Shown here piece after piece: positions 43,662-56,600 of a stretch of 64,000 nucleotides of DNA. The notes beneath the pieces were generated by a model. That model was not told the origin of the DNA and did no database searches. It worked only from the letters and a program-made list of their open reading frames with translations. Origin of the DNA: Lineolata rhizophorae (Eukaryota > Ascomycota > Dothideomycetes > Lineolatales > Lineolataceae); assembly GCA_010093515.1 (NCBI GenBank), contig MU001685.1:599851-663850 (forward strand), in the 5' to 3' direction. Position 1 is the first letter of the stretch, and each line of letters starts with the position of its first letter. The position numbers were made by a program, and so were the translations under genes.

Positions 43662-46113
43662 TTACGGCGACGTGTTCATGGCCTCGGTGAAGCTTTGCGC
43701 CGCTGTCGTGGCGAAGTACCGCACGTCGACGTCATCGTCCTCTTGAAGCTTCTCGAGGTTGGGCAGGATCTGGTTGGTGATGAGGTTGTGGCCCTTGGAG
43801 GACGGCTGGGCCGTCGCCGCGTTGCCGGCCTTCTCGAGCGAGATGATGGTGGTGCCCGGCGGGTCCGCCGGTAGGCGCTTGAGCACGTCGATCAGTACCG
43901 CGTACGACTTGGCCACGTTGAAGCGGATATTGGGTATGTCGTCATTGACAAGCTTGTCCATCATGGGCAGAATCGAGGCCTCGATGATGGGGAGCGAAAG
44001 GGCCGGCGCAAGGGTCTAATTCAAGTCCAGTTAGCTGACGTGCAAACAGAAGGCACATGACTCCCGTCCTGGTTTAGCTTGATAGCGTGTGAGGCGAGTT
44101 TTGCTTACAGAAACAGCGAAGCACGTCGTCATTCGGTAGAGATAGTTTGGGTGCTGACCCATAGCCATGACTTTGGGCACGATAGCATCGTTCGCCCACT
44201 CGACGCCGAAAACCTCGGTCAGCTTCTTGAGGTTCTGGGTCGAAGCCTCACGGATTGAGAAGACGGTATCGCCGAGCCAGCTCATGCATAGGCTGCTCAA
44301 TTTCTCGTCGAAGAACTTGACGCCCAACTGGCTAGCCAACAGCGGCACGTATTCGATGATTGCTAATCGCACACGCCATTGCTTGTCCTCCGCGAGCTGG
44401 ACGATAGCAGGGAGAAGGGATTGAGAAAGGAGCTCGATTCCAATGACTTGTTCCCAAGTGTTAAACTCAGTTGGATATTCATCCTTTAGGTGTGGAGGAG
44501 CGTATCTCACCATTATTAACAAGTTCAAGTTTAGAGATAATATTTAGGCGGACGTCAGGGAACTCGTCCTTAAGCATCTGAAGGAACATGGGGAGAAGAT
44601 GTGCAATTGTCCTAATCAGATGTTAGCTCTGGTCACTTGCGAGTGAGAGGGACTGGGGTCATACTCGTCCTTTCCTAGAATCGGCGCTAGGCCACTAATC
44701 TGGGTGCCAAGAGCCGCACGTACATGTTGAGAAGAGTCGGTGACAAGCTCTTCTATACTAGGCATTATCTCGTGAAGCAGTGTATCCCGGTCAAGCAGGC
44801 CACAGAAACCTAGAAAAGGATTAGATTCGATAATCAAATTGATCACATGATGCACCTACCGGGGATCTGGCCTGCAATTGCACCCCGTACCTCCGCCTCG
44901 GTGTCCTTGAGGAGCTTGACGAAAGCGGGTACGAGATCGCGGCTCACTACCTCGTCGTCCACAGCTTTCGCGATCTGCGTAGCACACATTAGTTTCGGTG
45001 TCGCTTCCACTGCTATAATTGAGCATACCTTCTCAAACCGATCGGCCACCATATACCTCACCCTCCAGCTTTTGTCCTCGAAGAGGTTCCGCAGCGCCGT
45101 GAGCAGCACGCCATGGCTGGACTGCTGCTCCTTGGGCACGACCTCTGCAATTGCAATGAGAATATCCACGGTCAAAAGCCTCACGCTATCCTGGTCGTCG
45201 CCCGCTAGGTGCTGGAAGAGCGGGATCATCTCCTCGATGACGACGGTGGGCGTCATAGTCTTGACAAACTTTGGCAAGTGGTTGGCCGACGACCGCCGCA
45301 CCATCGGGGTATCATCATGCACGAGTTGGCCGAAATGCTGTCGGAGCAGCTCCTGGGACGGCGGGCTAGCGCGGCTGTACGGGACGCTGTAAAGGCCGGT
45401 CGCGGAAATCTTGGACGTGAACCAGTCGGCTTTGGAGAGCCGGATGACGAGCGGGATGAAAAACTCCTCGATTTGCTGGGGCCCTAGCTGCTCGCAAATT
45501 TTGTTCAGGGACTCCACCGCCTGCAGAATGGGTCAGCGTCAGTCGCGTGCTAGCTCGAAGGAGATCAAACGTCTTCGTTGACGAAGTCGCGAAGACGGAC
45601 ACTTCATACCTTGTCCCGAACCAAGGGCTCCTCTATTGTCGCAAGATTCTCCAGAGGCGAGAGTAGCACATGGCCGTACTCGGGTCCGCCGACGTACTCT
45701 ACGAAGTTCCCGAGTTCCTCGCTCAGCGCCGTGAGGACCTCGTCCTCATCCTCAACAGACTCTGAGTAGCAGTATGATAGGTGTCAGCACGTGCAGCCAA
45801 AAGGTTTGCGTGGTAAATTCCTTCTCACGAGAAGAGGGCGAGAGACTGTACCGTCAAGAAAGGGTATGAGCTCCTCCCTGGTCCGGTCGGAGCCCAGGGC
45901 GAGGGCAATTGTGGACAGGCGGTGGATGGCGTTGAGGCGGAGGAGGACATCGTCGTGCTGTTCACAGGGTGGTGAAAGGCTTGTCAATATCTGAGGCGGT
46001 CCAAGGCGCGCGAGGCCTAGCACGTGCGGCAGGGCGGGCGGCGCACGCACCTTCAGCTCGTCGATGAGGACGGCGATAGGATACAGCTCGTCGTTCTGGT
46101 TAGGGCCCTCCAT
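43662..46113 (-). CDS. TPD3: PP2A scaffold subunit A (Tpd3/Paa1)
   Basis: Nine exons (46113-46051, 45957-45852, 45761-45610, 45520-45029, 44974-44860, 44809-44665, 44611-44511, 44446-44109, 44015-43662) give 621 residues, as expected for fungal A subunits. The whole protein is HEAT repeats, starting [13 protein letters not shown] and [20 protein letters not shown], with typical repeat cores such as [40 protein letters not shown] and [20 protein letters not shown]. The horseshoe-shaped scaffold holds the catalytic C subunit and a B subunit and so organises PP2A in mitosis, morphogenesis and stress signalling. An insertion with acidic residues and low-complexity sequence lies in the last repeat (about 555-585). 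Its start faces FRS1 across 755 bp. Confidence 0.94.
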
Positions 46114-46868
46114 GGCGGCGAACGGGGGCGCGCGACGGTAGATTGGGCGGAAGCGGTGGGTGAGGAGGGGTGGGAATCGAGCCCGAGAGCGGCGATGGGA
46201 GAGCCTGCTTGCTCGAAGCTCCCCGGAAGCGCTGGCAGCAGCGGCGGCGGCAAGGCACCGGGCACGAGCGAGTCAAGGCTTGGGGGCGGGAGGCAGCTGC
46301 ACGCAGCGCTGGAGGGGGCCGAGCGGGCGGGAGCAGGCGCGACTGCGTGCGGCGGGCGGCTTCAATGGGCGAACAGACGCGCGGCAGGGAAGACGGGCGG
46401 CAGAGCGGCGTCGGGACACAGGTGCGACGGGCGGGCGGTGATGATGCTGCTCGTGTGGTGTTGCGGGTGCGCTGGCTGCCCGGCGCGGCGGGGGGCTTGC
46501 GCGCCACAGCCTGCAGTTACCAGCCACACGCACCCTGCCCGCCGCCCGCCAAACTCCCCCGACGTCGCAGGCGAAATTGTCGGGGCCCTGCCGTGACTCG
46601 ACACGTTCAAGCGGCCGCCGGGACGGGGAAGCTCCTGCACCCGAGACAACCACCCAGCAACGGGCCGCCAGACGCCAGCTCTCCGTCTTCCTCTCTCCAG
46701 AATTGGTCGCCCGCCTTCTTCCCCGCTCACGGCCACCTCCTGTGCGCCGTCTCGTGCGTGCCCCGCCTGCCTCCCTAGGCAACCTGCTTCTGCGCGAGTA
46801 CACAGAGCGCCAGATTAGCGTCTTCGGCCCTCCACGACGCCTCCCGGCGAGGCGCGCTCACACTGACC
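46114..46868. promoter_or_regulatory. Divergent promoter between TPD3 and FRS1
   Basis: A GC-rich 755-bp region separating two housekeeping starts. Several long GC-biased frames run through it on both strands, none with a family match or in-phase splice link. I saw no TATA box. Confidence 0.5.
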
Positions 46869-49184
46869 ATGCCGACAATCTCCGTGGACAAGGCCGAGCT
46901 CTTCAACGCTCTAGGCAGAGAGTCAGTGGCCCTCGGCGCATCGTTTCCACAGCGGCCGCGACTTGTGACGAAGGGGACAGTTCGCAGCGGATGCGGTGCT
47001 GAGTGATTTGCAGGTTCACTACGGAGGAGTTCGACGAGCTCTGCTTCGAGTTCGGTGAGTGGTCCGCAAGAAGCTTTCCCCAGGCAATACATACTGACTC
47101 GAGACATTTCCTACAGGCATCGAGCTGGACGAAGATGTACGCGGTTTCAACCCCTCTGCCTTCTTGCCATTCGCTGAACCCTTCTAGACCACCGATTCAA
47201 AACACCCAATTGTCGATGGAGTCGAAGAGCCGCCGCAGCTGAAAATAGAAATACCCGCGAACAGGCACGTCTCTTCACCAAGCCACTATAAGACTAGACG
47301 TACTGAGACGCGCTAGATATGACATGCTGTGCTTTGAGGGTATTGCCATGAATCTCAATGTCTTCTTGAGCCGGAATACACTTCCAAACTTCCGGGTAGT
47401 TGCGCCTGCGAACGGCGAGCTCGAGTCAATAACGGTTAAGCCAGAGGTATGGTAGCTCGGCAGGCCACTCCAAAGAATCCCTGGAGAACTGACCAGCCCA
47501 AATTCTAGACCACACAAATACGACCCCTGATCTCTGGCGCTATATTGCGAAACATAAAGCTCAACAAGACGCGATATGACTCCCTCATAGCACTGCAAGA
47601 CAAGCTGCATCAGAACCTAGCACGGCAAAGAACGTTGGTCGCAATTGGAACGCATGATCTCGACACCCTAAAGGGGCCTTTCACATACGAGGCGCTCCCG
47701 CCCGAACAGATTGAATTTGTCCCTCTGAATCAGGAGAAGAAGATGAACGCTAAGGAGATGATGGAATTTTACGAGGTACACTTTCTCCAAACTTTTAGTC
47801 TAATGGTGAAGCTTACTCGTCCTTAGAAAGATAGGAACCTCGGTCGCTACCTGCACATCATTCGAGACTCGCCCGTCTACCCTGTTATCTACGACTCGAA
47901 CCGCGTCGTGTGCTCCATGCCTCCGATCATCAATGGCAACCATTCCAAAATCACCGTGGACACAAAGAACATCTTCATAGAGATCACGGCAACCGACGCC
48001 ACTAAGGTCGAAATCGTCAACCACATTCTCGTCGCAATGTTCTCGCAGTACTGCGACGAGCCCTTCACCGTCGAACCCGTCAAAATCGTCTCGCCGCACA
48101 ATCACCAAAGCCGCGAGGTACCGGACATGACGCCGCGCGAGATGCAAGCCGAGATCTCGTACCTCAACGACGTGTGCGGCCTGAAGCTATCGCCCGAGGA
48201 CATCTGCAAGCTGCTCACGCGCATGTGCTACTACGCGGCACCGTCTAAGGCGGACGCCAACACGCTCGACATCGCCGTGCCTGTGACGCGCGCCGACGTG
48301 TTGCACCAGGCCGACGTCATGGAGGACGTAGCCATCGCGTACGGCTTCAACCGGCTGCCGCGGTACTACCCCAGCAAGACGGCGGCCGTTGCGGCGCCGC
48401 TGCCCATCAACAAGCTGGCCGACATCGTGCGCGCCGAGGGAGCCATGGCCGGCTGGTCCGAGGTGATGCCGTTGATCCTGTGCTCGCACGACGAGAATTT
48501 CGCCTGGCTCAACCGCGCCGACGACGGCGCGACGGCGGTCAAGCTAGCCAACCCAAAGACGGCCGAGTATCAGGTCGTGCGGACGAGCCTGCTGCCGGGC
48601 CTGCTCAAGACGATACGCGAGAACAAGAGTCATAGCGTGCCCATCAAGGTGTTCGAGGTCAGCGACGTCGTCTTCAAGGACCTGCGCCTCGAACGCAAGG
48701 CCCGCAACGAGCGCCACTTCGCCGCCGCGTGGTACGCTAAGACTAGCGGCTTCGAGGTCGTGCACGGATTGCTGGACCGCGTCATGCTGATGCTGAAGAG
48801 CGCGTTTATCACGCGTGAGGACGGCATTGAGAATGAGAAGATCGAGGGGTACTGGATTGAGGAGTTGAATGGTATGTTGGCCCTTGGTTGGTTGGGCCCC
48901 GCTAGAGGGACTACAGCTTCTGACTAACTGGCCAAAATAGATCCGACGTACTTTGGCGGACACGCTGCGTCTATTAATCTGAAATTGGGTGGCAAGCACC
49001 ATGTCATTGGAAGTTTCGGCATCCTGCATCCAACGGTGCTGAAGCGCTATGAATTGCCGTACGTTTACCCCCCCCCCCTCCGGGGGTTTCCGGTGGAAGC
49101 AACTACGCTTTAAGCACATTGCTAACTGCTATGCCTAGATATCCCGTTAGCGCTCTGGAAATCAATCTAGAGGTTTTCCTCTAG
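46869..49184 (+). CDS. FRS1: Cytosolic phenylalanyl-tRNA synthetase beta subunit
   Basis: Nine exons (46869-46921, 47014-47054, 47117-47136, 47188-47264, 47317-47446, 47509-47775, 47827-48871, 48941-49058, 49139-49184) give 598 residues; yeast Frs1 has 595. It starts [17 protein letters not shown], continues [34 protein letters not shown] and [20 protein letters not shown], and ends [14 protein letters not shown], all typical of the eukaryotic beta subunit with its B3/B4, B5 and catalytic-like core modules. With the alpha subunit it forms the heterotetramer that charges tRNA-Phe in the cytosol. The intron at 47265-47316 must start with GC (GCACGT) to keep ANRYDML in frame. The third exon is only 20 nt. 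The last intron carries a C-run facing GGGGG that can pair as a hairpin. Confidence 0.95.
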
Positions 49185-50984
49185 TTTCGTGAGTGCCCAG
49201 TGCTAGAGTTTGGAATGTCGACACGTTTGAAAGATGTTATTAGAAAAGTGAAAAAGCGACAAATGTGATGGCATGGTGTTGCTTGGCACTGATAGAGGAA
49301 GGCAAAAGTCAAAGTAGAAGATACCACGTAACAAAACAGAGTGATTCGATTTATTTGACAAGTTTGATAAATGTGCCTCTGTCGCCCCCCTACAGATTCT
49401 TTTGGAGCTGTAATGCCAACCTATGCAAATAGATTTGGTCTCTAGTAACCCGCCATATATTTCTGCTATTGTCTTCTCCTATCTTTGTTTGATATCATCC
49501 AAATTTTGACAAACATGAGATAGCACAGTAGTTGTTTGTACTGCCGCGTGAGGCAAACGACAACGAAAACAAGTAATTGATGTGAGGAACTAAATGAAAC
49601 TCCGAGCAAAGTTCATTTACAGCTTCGACTGAGGTTTAGTAAGGCATCATTGTGAGCAGCTGACTGCCAGCTTAATGTATTATGTAGCACTTAAAATCTG
49701 CAAACGGGCATCGACGTACAGAGCACACCCTCATGATCCTACGCGCTTCCCGCCTGCACGGAGTTTTCCGTGCGCAGACCTCGATGACTGAGTCTGGGAA
49801 GTTGGCTGAGCGCTTGTACTACGCACGGTTACAACGGCTACCTAGGTATGTAGGTGCATACGCCCCACTTGGAAGGCGTCTGCTCGTCGGAAAGTGAGGC
49901 GGACAGGAACGGGACCAGCGCAGAGGTCTCGGAACCTTCTTCACGTAGCATGGACGGGACCCAAACTCGAGGAACCCTCGTAGGCGTCGTCCGATTCTCC
50001 GTCAGCGAAACGGATTTTGCCCGAGAGAAGTGAGACTCGAGCCTGTTTCTGACAAAGAGTGGACCAGTCCAGCCAGCTGAGCGGAGCGGCTCCACTTAGG
50101 GCTTTGTACTAGGTACATACTACGTACTGCGTACTTGCTTCTCTCTCACCGCCAAGGATCCGAACTTTACTCTCCGCCCGGCACACAGTGACGCAAAGAG
50201 ACAACCGCCTTATCAATTGAACACGAATCACTCAGCCGCGCCGGAGCGCAGCGGCCGTCGGGTCTGCTGCAAAACGGAATGGATGGATGGACGAGTGAGT
50301 GAGTGGCTTGCCACGCACGCACGCACATACGCATGCGCGCACGGCCGTACTGAACGAAGTACGTATGTACCTCCGTATGCGCAGCTCAGCCACAGCAGCA
50401 GCGGCGCGCGGGCGTGCATATACGTACTTTATGTATGTACCATGCGAGAGTGCAGACCCTCCTCTTATGATCGACTTCTATATGCCGCTTGCAGCTGCGG
50501 CGCAGGATCAACCTTAGTCCTTCGATGCTATGGATGTGGCTGCGACGCCATCATGCGGCCTGGGCATTTTCCTGCGCTTTTGCCGGGAGACCCCGATGTT
50601 TGTTTGTACTGACTTCCTCGGTTTAGAATTGTTACTATGCTAAAGTGGCATGCGCTCTTATATCAGTAGCTCTTGATCTCATGTGAGAGAGCTCTAGCAA
50701 CATCTTGAGATGATGATAAGACGTAGACTTTTTGACGTTCCTTGCGGCCATACACCTACCAAAGGCGTGTAATTCACATTTAGACCTTTGACCCATTTTA
50801 ATCTATAAACCTACCGAGCGCTTTTACTCTCAGCATTTCTTACGTTCACTTATCTCCTAAATGCGTGCATTGCTTGCTTCAAGTCCAACCTCCCTCTGGT
50901 AATCACAAGCCGAGCAAATGCTATAAAGCGCGCACTTCATCCTACCAGAAAAAAAAGGGCTCCCAACCTCTTCTCTCGAGTCTC
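49185..50984. other. Convergent region between FRS1 and DFG10
   Basis: Holds two 3' ends. Around 49835-50130 and 50340-50445 there are many GTAC, TACGTA and TATGTA motifs, and 50280-50340 has GGAT and GCAC short tandem repeats. No gene supported. Confidence 0.5.
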
Positions 50985-52405
50985 TCACCACACCCCCGGT
51001 ACCAATCTCTTCCTCCCCCTCATCTTCTCTTCACCCAGCCTCTCCACATACCACCTCCTCGTCCCCTCAGCCGTGACACCTAAATTCACAGCTACAAACG
51101 CCAGCGCCGCCATTAGAGACACATTCACCAACCCCGCGCCTCCCAAGCTGCCTAAACGCCATCCACCGCCACGGTCCGCTGCGCCGCCGGCCGCGCCGAT
51201 GCCCGACGACGACGGCGCCAGCAGTCCCGCGAGCGCGACGTAGACAACGATCTCAGCCGTGTAGTGCGGGCAGAGCGCGAAGCCGAAGTTGGGATGCTCG
51301 GGCAGGGTGGCCGCGGGGGACTTGTCGCGGCGGCCGGGCTGCGACGCACCGGTCGGGGGCAGAGAGGCCAGGTAGTGATGCGTGTCGTGCTGGACGCCGG
51401 AGGCGAGAGCGAAGAGGGGCAGGAGGACGACGGAGCGCGGGGTGAAGCGAGGGAGCCGGAGGCGGGCGACGTTGGAAAGGAAGGAGGAGGCCGTGGGGGC
51501 AGGGTGCGCGAGGAGGGTTGCTGGTTGGGGGAAGGCCAGCGTGGGTTAGCGGACACGTGCGGGCGGGGGAGTGGCAAGGACTGCGTGCGGGAAGGTGCCT
51601 GGCATGTGGGTACGGGGAGGTGTCCGCAAACTCGGGCCGGAGCGAACCCGGCGGGAGGGGAAGAGAGCGCCTTCCTGGCGGAGGGAAGCCGCGGACCAAT
51701 CGGGAAGGTACGAGGTACCTAGCTAACAGGAGAAGGCGACCAAGTGGCAACTCCGATATGAACTCAAGACTTACGAGTTCCTTCAATCCACACGGCAATG
51801 CCTAGGACCAAGTAGAACGCGATCCCGACGAGCCAGTGCCCGATCCACATCCGGCTTCTCGTCCCCCCTTTCTTCTTGAAGACGACGGACTCGTACAGCC
51901 GCCGCGCGCCATGCGCAAACAACAGCGTCCACCCAAGCACCACCTGGTCAAGCGTCATGGACGACGCCATGTCGTCGACCGGGACATGGTCGGCGACGAG
52001 CCTGAAGAGCGGGCCCCGTGTGAGCAGCTGGTGTAGCCAGAGCAGCGACGACGCCACGGAGACGACGTAGAAGTGGGTGAAGTACGAATGCGGCACGGTC
52101 AAGGTGGCCAGGTAGTCAAGGAAGGAGGAGAGCAACGAGGACCTTGGCTCACGGTTCTTGTCCTTGTCACTGTCCTTAGGCTCTGATGGTGATCGCCGAA
52201 CGCCGTAGGTCACGAAGCGGTCGCGCGCGGGAGGTAGCGCGTTTGCGAAGAGGACCTGGCGGTTTGCAACAGAGCGTTAGGGCAACAGACGCAGACGGTC
52301 ATCTGCTGCACTGTCAATGGGGGATTAACGGGGTAAGTGGTTACATACGCTGGCGGCGCTCAGGAGGAAGAAGCCGCGGACGGAGGCGATGGCGTCCGTG
52401 GTCAT
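50985..52405 (-). CDS. DFG10: Polyprenol reductase (Dfg10/SRD5A3 family)
   Basis: Three exons (52405-52349, 52255-51775, 51520-50985) encode 357 residues. Several membrane helices precede the C-terminal steroid 5-alpha-reductase signature: VQHDTHHYLASL, then PNFGFALCPHYTAEIVVYVA and NLGVTAEGTRRWYVERLGEE, the residues that bind NADPH in this family. DFG10/SRD5A3 proteins have classically been assigned reduction of polyprenol to dolichol in the endoplasmic reticulum, needed for N-glycosylation; recent work on the animal enzyme places it at a polyprenal/dolichal step, so the exact substrate here is open. The second intron is long for this window (254 nt); its acceptor follows a GCTAAC branch motif. 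The internal insert GASQPGRRDKSPAATLPEH is a charged loop. Opposite-strand frames across this gene are false. Confidence 0.88.
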
Positions 52406-53682
52406 GGTGAGAGCGGGGGCCTGGCCATGTAGTAGTAATCTCTCCGAACTTGGACGGCTCAGGAGAAGGGGCTTAGTGTACGGGGCCGGAAGGCGGCTGG
52501 GCAGGTGATTGGCCAAGCCCGAGCCCTTGGGACAATTGAAAGTCGACTATTCCCGGGTCGATCCAGGCTGTAGGCATACGTACTGATGTAGTATAGTAGG
52601 ACCTAGGTACACGAAGAACGGGCCGAGGGGCCCTAAAGGCGGGCGCGAGATTTGGCAGACCCGCTCTCCGTGGTATGTATAAATCCGCATTGCCCACGTA
52701 CGTGCTCCGCAGTACGACGGGCGAGCCAGTGCCGGCGTGCGAGGCTGCCCCGCCACGGGCAAGGCCCCTTCTGATTGGCCGGCGCGGGCGCGGCGCATCA
52801 TTTGGCGACCGTTGCAAGATTAAAAGCCCGCAGCCCCTTGGCCGCGCCGGCGTGTCCTCGGTCGCAGCGGACCTTAGGGGGTGTGCGATGCAAGAAGCCA
52901 GCCTAGCCAGTCCAGGGAGTAGGGAAGGCAGGTAGAAAGCCTAGCCCGGCGTCCCCATGGGCTTCCGGTCTGGTGTGGTGGGCTGCAGCAAGCAGGAGGC
53001 AACTGACGGGGCCGACTGGGGCCAGCACAAGTCAGCATCGAGCAAGCGGCGTCGGGCGGCAGAAGGGCAATCTTACGGCGGGCGCCGGGCGCGCCCGGCC
53101 AATCAGGCGGCGGGTGCAGGAGCTGGGCGGGCCGGCCAGGGGGCCCCCGGCCACGGCGGCGAGCCTTGGCACGACCGGCCCGCGCTGAGGAGCAGAGACC
53201 ATGCTAACGCCCGATCGCTTCGCTCTCGCTCTGCTGCTGCCTCCAAACCTTCACCACCAACGTCCGCGACCGCATCGCCGCCCGACTGCTCGCACCATTC
53301 CCACCGCCCAGCCCCGCCGACTAGCTGTCGCATCGCCATCAATTTTATATACATAGACGCTGGGACTTATTTGTTTATTCTTTTATTTGTTTCGCTTTTC
53401 GCGCAGCCTTCGCGGCCCGGCAGGGTCACGCTCAAAGGCCCTCGCGCCCTCGTCGCATCGTCGCCTGCCGGCGCCTTCTTGTACCGGCCGCGCTCTCGTG
53501 ATCTCAACTCCCTACTTGGCACTACAAGCGCACCTCGAAATCACCCGCAAATAGGAGTAGGAAGGCCATCGAGGCTCGTCGCAGTCGCAATTTCCTCAGT
53601 ATCCTAGGAAAAGTCTGTTTCTGCGTGAGTTGCCTAGCAGCATGAGGCTGCATATCGCACATCTTGCCGCACCCCGCCCGTG
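52406..53682. promoter_or_regulatory. Divergent upstream region of DFG10 and HOS4
   Basis: A 1.28-kb region between divergent starts. The HOS4 side (53270-53640) is pyrimidine-rich and may hold a long leader with a possible leader intron ending near TTGCCTAGCAG at 53640. No independent gene is supported. Confidence 0.45.
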
Positions 53683-56600
53683 ATGTCCTCAAGCGGCGCC
53701 GGTCCGGATGCTCTACCCAAGGCAACGCCATCTTCGTCGGCCCCCGGCAGCAGACTCTCTCCCACGGCCACCCGCTCGTCGAGATCGAGCAGGAGCCCTC
53801 ACCGCTCCAGCCCGCGCCGCTCTGTCCATGCGGATTCGCCCGCCGCAGTCGCCAGCGCCGAGGCCGATAGCAGACCGAAGGCCGGCAATGTCAAGTCGGC
53901 GAAGCAGACTAATGGCGACGTCGCGCAGGAAGAGTCGTCCGAAGCCGAGACGGTCATCATGCCTGGCAAGGACGAAGGCGTCAAGAAAAGCGCCAACAGC
54001 AAACACATAAAGCCTGAGCGCAACGAAGGCGACGATGGCAACTCCGTAGGCAACATTCCGTTGCCCCGAAGTGGTGCGGCCGGGCCGGGACCTTCGGCTC
54101 CCCAGGCGAGTCGCGCGACCAAGAGCGAAGGCGCCGTCGATCGCAAGGAGTCGAAGAAGAACGGCGCGGCCAGCCGAGTGAAAGAGGAGGACGGCGGACG
54201 GAATGGACGAGGAGGATCGGAGCCCGCGTCGGCCCCAGCCAACGTGAAGGCCCAGTCGCCTGCTGTTAGCGAGGGCCTCTCTTCTCCGGCGCCAGATTCG
54301 TCATCGCACCGTGAAAGAAGCTCCTCCGTTGCTCCTAGTCGAAAGAGGAAAGCGCGGGATGACCTCCACGTGCGACACATCGAACCGCCACGACAGAGAC
54401 ACAAATCCGATGGCCCGGCAAAGGACGGAATGTCTGGTCATGGCCTTCGCAACCCCACGTCCCCAGCAACTCCGAACATTCGCTCTACTCACAAGCGCTC
54501 AGTTTCTACCCAGTCCGTCGTGCCTGCCAGCCAGAGTCGTAAGCGGCGTGAAGTGCAGAACCTCGTCATCCAAGACCGGAACTTCGATTCCGGCAGTGAT
54601 GACGAGTATCCCCAGCCGCAGTCAGGCTCCGTTAACCCCCAATCGACGCGTCTAAAGCGATCCGCCCAGCGTTCTCTTGTATCTCCCGTCCGCGCTGTGC
54701 CGGCTGTCAAGAAGAACACGGATCGGTTTGGCGCAACGAGACTCGCGCGCGAGTGCGAGAAGGGCGACCTCACTACGGTGAAGCAGGCCTACCACGCGGC
54801 CCCCGACGAGCTCGACCAGCAGGACTTCGCCGGAATCAGTCCCTTGCAAAAAGCCGCGCTCAATGGGCATGTCGCCGTAGTAGAGTTCCTAATCGATCGT
54901 GGGTGCAGGACGGACTGCAAGTCCAAAGATGATAGGGACACGCCCCTGATAGACGCTGTGGAAAACGGACACGTTGAGGTTGTGAAGGTATTGTTGGAGA
55001 AGGCACGTGTTAACCCGCATCACCAGAATAGGAGAGGGCAACGAGCCATCGACGTTGTCAACGACGATGAGCCCGAGGCTCCGCAGATGAAAGAGGAGCT
55101 CAACAAGGCCATGATGCGCGAAGGACCAGAGGAAGATGACTCGGCCCAGGCTGGAGGCAGCCAAAAGGTCACGGGGAACCTTCTTTACAGTGAATTTAAT
55201 ACGGAGACCCTTCGCGATAAGGCCGCGGTAGGCGATGCAGCGGCAGTGTCGGAACTTCTCTCAAGCAACATCATGCCAAATAATGCGTGCGGTGTGGCCG
55301 CTGCTCGTGGCGGCTACGACGATCTTCTAAGCATCTTCATCGCGTATGGTCTCAAGGCGGATATCGATCCCTCGAAGCATTCCGAAACGCCAATGACTGT
55401 CGCCATCGGTCGAGGACACATCGGCGTTATTAAGTTGCTGCTTTCGCAGGATGGCTTTGATCCCACCCGTCGAAACAAGAACGGGAAGACATATTGGGAG
55501 CTAGCCGAGGAACGGCGTGGTCCGAAGTGGCAGTTAGAAAGAGACCTCCTGAAGCAGGCTTACGAAGACTTCCGGTCTAGAATGAGCCCTAGGGCCAAGA
55601 AGAAGCAGCAACCCGCAGCCTCCAGCTCCAGAGAGAAGGACCAGGCACGTGCAAAGTCCTCTGCGCGCGAGCGTGAGAGGGCCTCTTCACCCCTCGCAAC
55701 AGGAAAGCATTCAAAGGAGCAACATCCTTCCACTTCACCCCGTGCTGCTACAAAGGTTGCTAAGCGTCCTAGTGATACCGCCCGCCGAAGCGAGAGGGAA
55801 CGTAATACGGAGCGCGAAAAGGAGAAGGAAAAGGGACCCGAGAAGGCTGAAGTGCCGAAGCAACGCGCGAGGCTTATTTCCGGTAAAGAGAAGACGAATC
55901 GTGAATTGAAACGACGCCGGCGAGTGGTGGACGAAGAGGACGATGAGTCGAGCGAGAGCGACGAGGAGTCCCGCCCGTCAACTACTAGCAGTAAGACGGC
56001 CACAGCAGGGACCGCGTCCGGGCGAGAGAAGGAGAAGGATCGTCAGCCTCCACTGAAACGCCGAACTCACTCAGTTGATAAAGGACGAGGCGAGACTTCC
56101 AACAATGTCGAGGATGACGCCAAGGTGCGGGACAAGGACCGCGACAGAGAGCACAGGGTGAAGGAGAAGGAACGAGCTAGGGAGAAAACACGAGTCAAGG
56201 AAGATAAAGAAAAGTCCGAATCCAAGACCGCTACTCCGAAAGCTACTTCGCCAGATCCGCCCCGGCGACGGTCGACTCCCGATGCTGAGCGTCAAGCCCG
56301 CCGCGAAGCTACCCGCCTTGAAAAGGAAAGGCTTGAAAAGGAGAGGCTTGAGAAAGAGAAGCTTGAGAAAGAGAGGCTTGAGAAGGAACGCGAAAGGGAG
56401 CGCGAGAGGGAGCGTGAGAGGGAACGAGAGAAAGAGCGAGAAAGGGAACGACTCGAGAAGGAGAAGCGCGAGAAGGACGAAGCGGCTGCCCGCGAACGCG
56501 AAGCCAAGGCGGCAGCGGAGCGTGCCGCTGCCGAACAGCGCGAGCGGGAACGCCGAGAGGCCGAAGAGAAGGCAGAGCAGGCCCGTCGCGAGGCCGAAGA

